Virus record (IMG/VR): IMGVR_UViG_3300021495_000012
Location: 1-36,741 of that record
Origin: a virus
Direction: 5' to 3' (one strand)
DNA length: 36,741 nt
Part shown: positions 31,263 to 36,741 of the stretch, in pieces
Numbering within the stretch: position 1 is the first letter of the stretch
Layout: each line of letters opens with the position of its first letter
Made by a program: the position numbers and the translations under genes
Notes under the pieces: model-generated
The model's database searches: none
Told to the model about the DNA's origin: nothing
Seen by the model: only the letters and a program-made list of their open reading frames with translations

Positions 31263-32597
31263 GTGCTGCTACGAAAAAACATACTCAGACCTAAAGAACG
31301 ACCGTGCAATGTTCTATATGAACCTGCTATATTGGTGGGGGCGAGGTATGCTGGTTCTTATTCGTTCGAAATTTCCCCTGAAATTGGTATTCGAGAAACT
31401 ACACTCCCCGCAAATCTGGCAACAAGGTTTTGCATATCACATTGCATCCATATCGGTCGGGTTTTTATTCAATTTGATCCACATAATTATCCGGTTGTTT
31501 GTGATTGGTGGCCACCGTCAGGGCACAGACACAAATACATTTACGTTATTAGAGACATTCCAGGGATTCCCAGCCTCAGGTCGTATATTATCGGAGCAAA
31601 TGTTATGCTGAAACGAGTTTCAGACGGGAAAATACTCAATACAGATAGCATTTCAATACGCACCGATTGGGACAGCTGGTGCTGGGCTATTGATGCTTCT
31701 CTACTTGATAAAGATTCATTAAATGCTATAATCCCATCAGGAGATGACTACGTTGAAGTAGAAGCAGAAATAAATTCACACAAATGGAGATTTCTCATAG
31801 AAAAATGGAGAAGACAAAGAACATTTGGGACAACTGTGTATAGAATCACAGGCAGAAGTCCAAGCATGATTCTGGCTGATCCTGTAGCCCCAAGACGCAA
31901 CTATTTGAATGAACAAGACATTCTAGCCAGACAACTTGCAGATGAAATACTGGAAAATACAGGCTGGGCAATTGGTGTATGGGATACAGTAGATTGGTTA
32001 ATAAAAGCAAAATCATTTTCACTAACAAATGTTACCCCAATGAAAGCGATTACAACTATTGCAAATGCCGTTGGGGCGTTTGTTAACACTGATATGATAA
32101 ATAAAGAACTACACGTCCGAAAACGCTATCGACATTCCCCCTGGCTGTGGAATAACGAAACCCCAGATTATGAAATACCAGATAGCATAATACACGAACT
32201 TTCAAATGAATATGAACGAAGATACCCATATAACGCTGTATATGTGGCGGGTAGCGATGAAAATGGGGTCTTGGCAAAGATTTACAGAAGCGGAACGGCG
32301 GGGGATGTGTACCCAGAAAATTTGATTCAGGATTCTCTAATTACCGATTCCACCGCAGCCCAGGAGCGGGGGCGAATCGAATTAAGCTCAGCGGGAACGT
32401 GGGAAAAAATATCTCTGGCTATTCCACTTATGGAAAGCTCCCCCGGAGTCTGCCTGCCTGGGGATTTTATACAAATCGCAGAAGAAGGAACTCGCATGAA
32501 AAGTATTGTTACAGGCGTACAAATATCAGCAACTGTTGATAACACAGGAAAGCTTTCCGTAATACAGGTAGTAGATACGGAGAGGTATTATGAGTAA
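31263..32597 (+). CDS. Tail tip / baseplate hub protein, 444 aa
   Basis: GTG start four bases after the previous stop. Residues 170-300 (VEAEINSHKWRFLIEKWRRQRTFG, ITGRSPSMILADPV, ARQLADEILENTGW, VTPMKAITTIANAVGAFV) match the organisation of phage tail-hub/gp44-like proteins that contact the tape measure tip. The C-terminal part (QERGRIELSSAG, PGDFIQIAEEGTRMKSIVTG) is typical of the domain that finishes such hubs. It overlaps the next gene by eight bases. Confidence 0.75.
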   Translation: MLLRKNILRPKERPCNVLYEPAILVGARYAGSYSFEISPEIGIRETTLPANLATRFCISHCIHIGRVFIQFDPHNYPVVCDWWPPSGHRHKYIYVIRDIPGIPSLRSYIIGANVMLKRVSDGKILNTDSISIRTDWDSWCWAIDASLLDKDSLNAIIPSGDDYVEVEAEINSHKWRFLIEKWRRQRTFGTTVYRITGRSPSMILADPVAPRRNYLNEQDILARQLADEILENTGWAIGVWDTVDWLIKAKSFSLTNVTPMKAITTIANAVGAFVNTDMINKELHVRKRYRHSPWLWNNETPDYEIPDSIIHELSNEYERRYPYNAVYVAGSDENGVLAKIYRSGTAGDVYPENLIQDSLITDSTAAQERGRIELSSAGTWEKISLAIPLMESSPGVCLPGDFIQIAEEGTRMKSIVTGVQISATVDNTGKLSVIQVVDTERYYE

Positions 32598-32823
32598 TAT
32601 CTGGAAACATTTCAGATCACTAATAGAACCCACAGCAGCTAAAATATATGGACAAATCACAGCAGTAGATCCAAGTGGTACAATATATACAATCACAACC
32701 CACACGGGAAGTTCTATGCGGGCGAAAGGAAGCGGTTATAGCATAGGAGATAGAGTTTTTGTTATAGGTAGCGAAATAAAAAGCAAAGCTCCCGTGATGC
32801 CTTATTATGAATTTGAAGTATGA
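32590..32823 (+). CDS. Small baseplate-associated protein, 77 aa
   Basis: Overlaps the hub gene by eight bases (ATGAGTAA). The product is an OB-like beta barrel by pattern (AKIYGQITAVDPSGTIYTI, GYSIGDRVFVIGSEI), similar to small proteins following hub genes. The IscB element is inserted just past its stop codon. Confidence 0.6.
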   Translation: MSNIWKHFRSLIEPTAAKIYGQITAVDPSGTIYTITTHTGSSMRAKGSGYSIGDRVFVIGSEIKSKAPVMPYYEFEV

Positions 32824-32839
32824 AATGTGATTCCAGTTG

Positions 32840-33143
32840 AGGACCCAGGTTAGGTCTAGTTTAGACTTAATGAACCTGATCTGGGTTCAAGCCCAAGGTG
32901 GTCTTTGATAAATGGATAAGCTCCCATCGGGAAATGAACCGATGGTGTAAAAGAGCCAAGAGGCTTGCCACCTACGTTCTATGGTTGTCCGTAAGGACAG
33001 ATACCCTGGGATGTTGCTCCAGTCCCAGGCTCTATCGGTCATCGGGAACGAAACAAGCCTGAGATGGTGGTGAACATCTCGACGACTATCAGAGACCATA
33101 GGACATGGGCGAGGAGCACCATAACCCTATATGGAGGTGGTTC
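32840..33143 (+). ncRNA. HEARO / omega-RNA of the IscB system
   Basis: A structured, gene-free region directly upstream of iscB, as found for HEARO RNAs (IscB guide RNAs). Stems visible: GGACCCAG/CTGGGTTC (32841-32848, 32881-32888), AGGTT/AACCT and GTCTA/TAGAC inside it, AGGTGG/CCACCT (32896-32901, 32968-32973), CCATCGG/CCGATGG (32924-32945), CTATGG/CCATAG (32979-32984, 33096-33101), TGTCC-GTAA-GGACA (32986-32999, GNRA loop), CCTGGGA/TCCCAGG (33005-33029), GAGATG/CATCTC (33061-33080) and CCATA/TATGG (33119-33134). In IscB systems the guide is at the 5' end of the RNA, so it would come from the sequence just before about 32840, next to the tail gene's stop. Ends are approximate. Confidence 0.8.
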
Positions 33144-33147
33144 TTAA

Positions 33148-34353
33148 ATGAACATTCCTAAACATCCTATGGTTTTTGTAATTGATGCAAAAGGTAGACC
33201 TTTGCTACCAACACATCCAGCAAGAGCTAGAAAGCTCTTAAAACAAGGTAAAGCAAAAGTGTATAAAATGGTGCCTTTTACAATTCAGTTGAACTATGAG
33301 ATTAAAAATCCTAAGGGAGAATTTACTATTGGTATTGATGATGGAGCAAAATTTTTAGGTATAGCGATTAGATCTAATTCGGATAAGAATAAAATAGTAT
33401 TTGCCGCAAATGTTCGTTTGCGACAAGATGTGAAGCGTAAAATAAATGAGCGTCGCATGTATAGAAGAAATAGACGTAGTAGAAAATTACGATATAGATC
33501 TGCTAGATTCTCAAATAGAAAGCGTCCTGATGGTTGGATTCCACCAAGTATAAAATATCGTAAAGATGTTATATTGAGGGTGATAGATAATTTGCGGCAA
33601 TATCTAAATATTACAAAGGCAGTGGTAGAAATGGGACGTTTTGATATATCTAGCATGGCTAGAAATAGGAAACTGAAAAGTGTTGAGTATCAACAATCTG
33701 ACTTTGAAGGGAAAAATCTTCGGGAAAAAGTTCTGTGGAGGGATAATTATAAATGTCAGCAATGTGATGTAACATCAAATCTACAGATACATCACATAAT
33801 CCCGAAAAGTAAAGGTGGAACAAACACATTGAATAATCTTATAACTTTATGTGCCAAGTGCCATAAAGAATTACATGAAGGTAAATGGAAATTAAATAAA
33901 AAGCCAAAACAGTTTAAATATCCTGCAGTTGCACAACAAGGTAAATGGTATTTGTATAATGAATTAGTTAAACGCTTTGGAAAAGAGAATGTGAAAGCAA
34001 CATTTGGTTGGATAACATCGATGAAACGCAAGGAACTCAAATTAGAGAAAGATCATTGGTTAGATGCGTGTGCAATGTTAGATACTAACAAAATAATGGT
34101 AAAACCTTTCTTAATTATACCAAGACGCCGTAGGAAAGAAGTAAATAACCCATCAAAGAAACATACTGAGTACAAAGGGTTCAGGCATTGGGATTTAGTA
34201 GTTGCAGTACGTGCAAGCAAGAAAATAATAGGTACGGTACGAAGTCTAAAGAAGCGTGTAGTGGCGTTGCGAACAAACTTTAGTGATAATTTTGATGTAT
34301 CATATTCTAAAGCAAAATTGCTTTGGAGGCCAGCGGGTTTAGTGTTTGTTTAA
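33148..34353 (+). CDS. iscB: IscB RNA-guided endonuclease
   Basis: A 401-residue nuclease, ancestral relative of Cas9, that uses omega-RNA to cut double-stranded DNA. Domains in order: PLMP-like N terminus (GRPLLPTHPARARKLLKQGKAKVY, shown in the first 39 residues), RuvC-I GIDDGAKFLG (Asp64), Arg-rich bridge helix (about 92-120), RuvC-II VVEMGRFD (Glu161), HNH domain CQQC (203-206), IHHI (214-217), LCAKCH (234-239), RuvC-III KDHWLDACA (His303, Asp306), then a basic C-terminal domain. All catalytic residues for both nucleases are present, so it looks active. GGAGGTGG lies seven bases before the ATG. Confidence 0.95.
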   Translation: MNIPKHPMVFVIDAKGRPLLPTHPARARKLLKQGKAKVYKMVPFTIQLNYEIKNPKGEFTIGIDDGAKFLGIAIRSNSDKNKIVFAANVRLRQDVKRKINERRMYRRNRRSRKLRYRSARFSNRKRPDGWIPPSIKYRKDVILRVIDNLRQYLNITKAVVEMGRFDISSMARNRKLKSVEYQQSDFEGKNLREKVLWRDNYKCQQCDVTSNLQIHHIIPKSKGGTNTLNNLITLCAKCHKELHEGKWKLNKKPKQFKYPAVAQQGKWYLYNELVKRFGKENVKATFGWITSMKRKELKLEKDHWLDACAMLDTNKIMVKPFLIIPRRRRKEVNNPSKKHTEYKGFRHWDLVVAVRASKKIIGTVRSLKKRVVALRTNFSDNFDVSYSKAKLLWRPAGLVFV

Positions 34354-34411
34354 TGTTTTAGATAATGAGAAAAATTGTTATGATATCGAGTGTAAATGAA
34401 GGAGGTTTACA

Positions 34412-34822
34412 ATGCCAACATATAAAAACATATCAGATCAGATACAATATGTAGACGGAAAATTCATCCGACCAAACGAAACTATTGAAACAGAACAAAT
34501 AATAACAGATCCTGATTTTCAAAAAATTAGCGACGATCCAATCTGGTCGCCACTTAAATTTTCGCAAACATATAATCTAACAGCAGGCGCTACTCAAGAA
34601 GTGTCTATACCCACCCCAGATTTCGATATGTATGTTGTAATATTACAGAATACCGGCGGGGTGAATATTTATAACGGTACATCGGATACGTTGGCAGTAC
34701 TTCTTCCTAATCAACTTGCTTCTTTTAATACCTACGGGAAGATTGAAACTTTGACATTAGAAGCAATCAATGATTGTACTGTTACAATAGCAATTTTTTC
34801 CGAAGAAGTAAACATAGATTAA
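34412..34822 (+). CDS. Hypothetical tail/fibre protein, 136 aa
   Basis: First gene after the IscB element; AAGGAGGTTTACA precedes ATG. It has a short N-terminal arm (MPTYKNISDQIQYVDGKFI), then a beta-sandwich region (YNLTAGATQEVSIPTPDFDMYVVILQN, split here) resembling phage fibre-associated proteins. No named family. Confidence 0.6.
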   Translation: MPTYKNISDQIQYVDGKFIRPNETIETEQIITDPDFQKISDDPIWSPLKFSQTYNLTAGATQEVSIPTPDFDMYVVILQNTGGVNIYNGTSDTLAVLLPNQLASFNTYGKIETLTLEAINDCTVTIAIFSEEVNID

Positions 34823-34834
34823 GAGGTGGTGACA

Positions 34835-36741
34835 ATGATTAAGATAAAGCAAAAATCAGATTCTGGAATTTTTACTTCCCCTACTTCAGATGTTGATTGG
34901 GGAGGACACCGAATTTTTAATCTCGGTGATCCTATTGATCTAAAAGACGCTGTAAACGAGCAATATTTAGCAAAAGCTGTATCTGCTATCGGCTCTAGGT
35001 ATTACATGCTGAACACCGATTCGGGAATAGGAAGTTATAAACTATGCTCTTCTACTCCATCAACAGGAGACGAACAAAGCTTATCAGTGACTGATTTGAC
35101 CGACGGGCAAGAGATTGGTGGCTGGATTGCTCCTAATGCAGGCGAGCCTCCAAAGTTGATCGTCGGGGTTTACAATTGGCGAATTTACGCAGAAAAAACA
35201 GCAGGCACGCAAACCTTGCGGCTTTATTGGAAACTAATAGAACGAAAAAGTGATACTTCTGAAGTTGAGATTGCGACTTCAATTGTCAGTAATGAAATAG
35301 TAACAGGTAAAAATTCATACATAATCCCGCTTACACTGAATGCGGATTATGAAGTAGCTCCTGACAGTTATGTGGCTTGTAAAGTGTTCGCTGAAGTAAG
35401 CGGTGGCGGTTCTGCTCCAGCGGTATCGTTATATTTTGAAGGAAATTCGGCTTCGCATTTTCAAATACCTGCTAATACAGAAGTGTTAGACAGTCATTAT
35501 GCACATATTGATCTTGGCAATGTCAGTGATTCTAGTGTTTTGGATAAAATTAAAAATGTTGATGGCGAAGGGTCGGGGTTGGATGCCGACACAGTAAGAA
35601 CCTTCCCTGCCTCCCAATCACCACAGGCAAACACTATTGTAGTTTCAAATTCGGATGGAAAGATAGATAGTGCTTGGTTACCTAATGTAGGTTCGCCCGC
35701 TGGGGTTACGGTTACAACGATTCCAGCAGGACAAAGCTATTATCTAGACAATAACTTTTTACAGATAATTTCTGCCGAAGATAATGATTGTAAAGTTATT
35801 CTACCAGATGCAACAACCCAAACAGCAGGAAAACTAACGTATATAATCAGATGCAATGGGAATTATAAAATATTTCTTTACAACAAAGAAGAATCTGCTA
35901 TAGTTTCTGTTTTATATCCAAATAAAGTTTATTTAATAACTCCTAAAAATACTACAACGAGTGCTGGGTATTGGGAAAGCGCTGAATTAGATGCCGCTTC
36001 TTTTGCTGCTATAGTTGGGAAATTTAAATATATATTTGAGAATGCTACTACAGACTACATCTCAACTACTACTCTGTCTAACGATAACGTACTTATAGCT
36101 TATCGAGATGTTGGGAACTCTGACTATGGAACATTCTGCATCTACGATAAAAATGGTAATCAAGTAGTAGCTCCTACTGTATTTAATAGTGCTAATACAA
36201 TCTACATCTCAACTACTACTCTATCTAACGATAATGTACTTATAGCTTATCGAGATGTTGGGAACTCTAATTATGGTACATTCTGCATCTACAATGAAAA
36301 TGGTAATCAAGTAGTAGCTCCTACTGTATTTAATAGTGCTGCTACAGCCTACATCTCAGCTACTACTCTGTCTAACGATAATGTACTTATAGCTTACCAA
36401 GATGTTGGAAACTCTGACTATGGTACATTCTGCATCTACAATGAAAATGGTAATCAAGTAGTAGCTCCTACTGTATTTAATAGTGCTGTTACACGCGACA
36501 TCTCAGCTACTACTCTGTCTAACGATAATGTACTTATAGCTTATCGAGATGTTGGGAACTCTAATTATGGTACATTCTGCATCTACAATGAAAATGGTAA
36601 TCAAGTAGTAGCTCCTACTGTATTTAATAGTGCCTTTACAACCTACATCTCAACTACTACTCTGTCTAACGATAACGTACTTATAGCTTATCGAGATGTT
36701 GGGAACTCTGACTATGGAACATTCTGCATCTACGATAAAAA
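34835..36741 (+). CDS. Receptor-binding-like fibre protein, partial at window end
   Basis: GAGGTGGTGACA precedes the ATG; the frame is open to the last base, at least 635 codons. N-terminal residues 15-60 (TSPTSDVDWGGHRIFNLGDP, DAVNEQYLAKAV) are a tail-fibre attachment-like segment. The middle (about 60-390) is beta-rich. From 36038 the protein consists of 49-residue repeats, e.g. ISTTTLSNDNVLIAYRDVG and GTFCIYDKNGNQVVAPTVF, the strand order of beta-propeller blades. The first two variable codons in each unit follow an NNT/NNC pattern. The gene's end is outside the window. Confidence 0.75.
   Translation, partial: MIKIKQKSDSGIFTSPTSDVDWGGHRIFNLGDPIDLKDAVNEQYLAKAVSAIGSRYYMLNTDSGIGSYKLCSSTPSTGDEQSLSVTDLTDGQEIGGWIAPNAGEPPKLIVGVYNWRIYAEKTAGTQTLRLYWKLIERKSDTSEVEIATSIVSNEIVTGKNSYIIPLTLNADYEVAPDSYVACKVFAEVSGGGSAPAVSLYFEGNSASHFQIPANTEVLDSHYAHIDLGNVSDSSVLDKIKNVDGEGSGLDADTVRTFPASQSPQANTIVVSNSDGKIDSAWLPNVGSPAGVTVTTIPAGQSYYLDNNFLQIISAEDNDCKVILPDATTQTAGKLTYIIRCNGNYKIFLYNKEESAIVSVLYPNKVYLITPKNTTTSAGYWESAELDAASFAAIVGKFKYIFENATTDYISTTTLSNDNVLIAYRDVGNSDYGTFCIYDKNGNQVVAPTVFNSANTIYISTTTLSNDNVLIAYRDVGNSNYGTFCIYNENGNQVVAPTVFNSAATAYISATTLSNDNVLIAYQDVGNSDYGTFCIYNENGNQVVAPTVFNSAVTRDISATTLSNDNVLIAYRDVGNSNYGTFCIYNENGNQVVAPTVFNSAFTTYISTTTLSNDNVLIAYRDVGNSDYGTFCIYDK
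36038..36741 (+). repeat. Near-identical 147-base (49-residue) coding repeats
   Basis: Units start at 36038, 36185, 36332, 36479 and 36626; the last is cut by the window end. Period is exactly 147 bases. Unit 5 agrees with unit 1 at several positions where units 2-4 differ (GAC TAT GGA, GAT AAA), suggesting exchange between units. Differences cluster in codons 4 and 6 of each unit. Confidence 0.95.

Larger units (their letters stand above)
32840..34400 (+). mobile_element. IscB-omegaRNA element inserted in the tail operon
   Basis: The omega-RNA plus iscB interrupts the tail/fibre cluster between the genes at 32590 and 34412. No TnpA transposase, terminal palindromes or target duplications could be identified, so the borders (roughly 32824-32840 and 34354-34400) are uncertain. 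Base composition is close to the phage's but the gene has less CCCCG than its neighbours. Confidence 0.65.

Noticed and set aside
31249-31611. Open frame overlapping the hub gene start
   Set aside because: Out-of-frame reading; the hub frame is longer and has recognisable domains.
33148-34353. HNH gene as a group I intron homing endonuclease
   Set aside because: It has RuvC-I, -II and -III motifs and the PLMP-like start, and the upstream RNA lies between genes rather than splitting one.
36038-36741. Repeat array as a possible CRISPR
   Set aside because: Units are 147 bases, in frame and coding; no short repeats separated by unique spacers.
1-36741. tRNA or rRNA genes
   Set aside because: Both strands were read for cloverleaf-like features and conserved rRNA segments; none could be supported.

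Overview
This window is a stretch of an AT-rich, double-stranded DNA tailed phage or prophage genome with siphovirus-type morphogenesis genes (long tail, tail-tube protein, 1555-residue tape measure). All convincing genes lie on the + strand and are tightly packed, often with ATGA, TAATG or TGATG overlaps. Strong AGGAGG ribosome binding sites and near-consensus TTGACA/TATAAT promoters point to a bacterial host using a housekeeping sigma-70-type factor. The host genus cannot be named from the sequence.

Positions 1-10424 hold an accessory/early region of small genes. It starts with a promoter next to a LacI-type palindrome, then one unknown gene, a repeat-rich gap, and a four-gene cassette (1204-2605) unusually dense in perfect inverted repeats. 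A 690-base gap follows, carrying a near-perfect chromosomal-type parS palindrome and AT-rich degenerate repeats. After a second operator/promoter pair at 3661-3716 comes a long co-directional run: a Cys-motif mini-protein, dUTPase, two tandem beta-helix paralogues, a membrane protein, a DarG-type macro domain, a DUF1353 protein, a remnant methyltransferase-like protein, and a SpeD-like decarboxylase fused to a DUF3310 domain.

Positions 10620-17174 are the head and tail-start module: XkdF-type prohead protease, an assembly/scaffold-like protein, major capsid protein, small head/neck proteins, tail terminator, tail tube and a tail assembly chaperone with a -1 frameshift extension. Terminase and portal genes are not in the window, which is unusual for this gene order. 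Positions 17164-32823 carry the tape measure, distal tail/baseplate and fibre-like proteins.

Between two tail genes (32824-34411) sits an IscB RNA-guided nuclease gene with an upstream structured HEARO/omega-RNA. The window ends inside a receptor-binding-like protein made of 49-residue, near-identical repeats (36038 to the end) whose differences are concentrated in two NNT/NNC codons.

A 16-base palindrome, GTGCAAACGTTTGCAC, recurs at least six times (one or two mismatches in two copies), both beside promoters and inside genes, suggesting a phage-wide regulator or a host LacI-family protein. The strongest leads are the IscB-omegaRNA insertion, the parS site, the operator network, the hairpin-dense cassette, the codon-patterned variable repeats and the SpeD-DUF3310 fusion.
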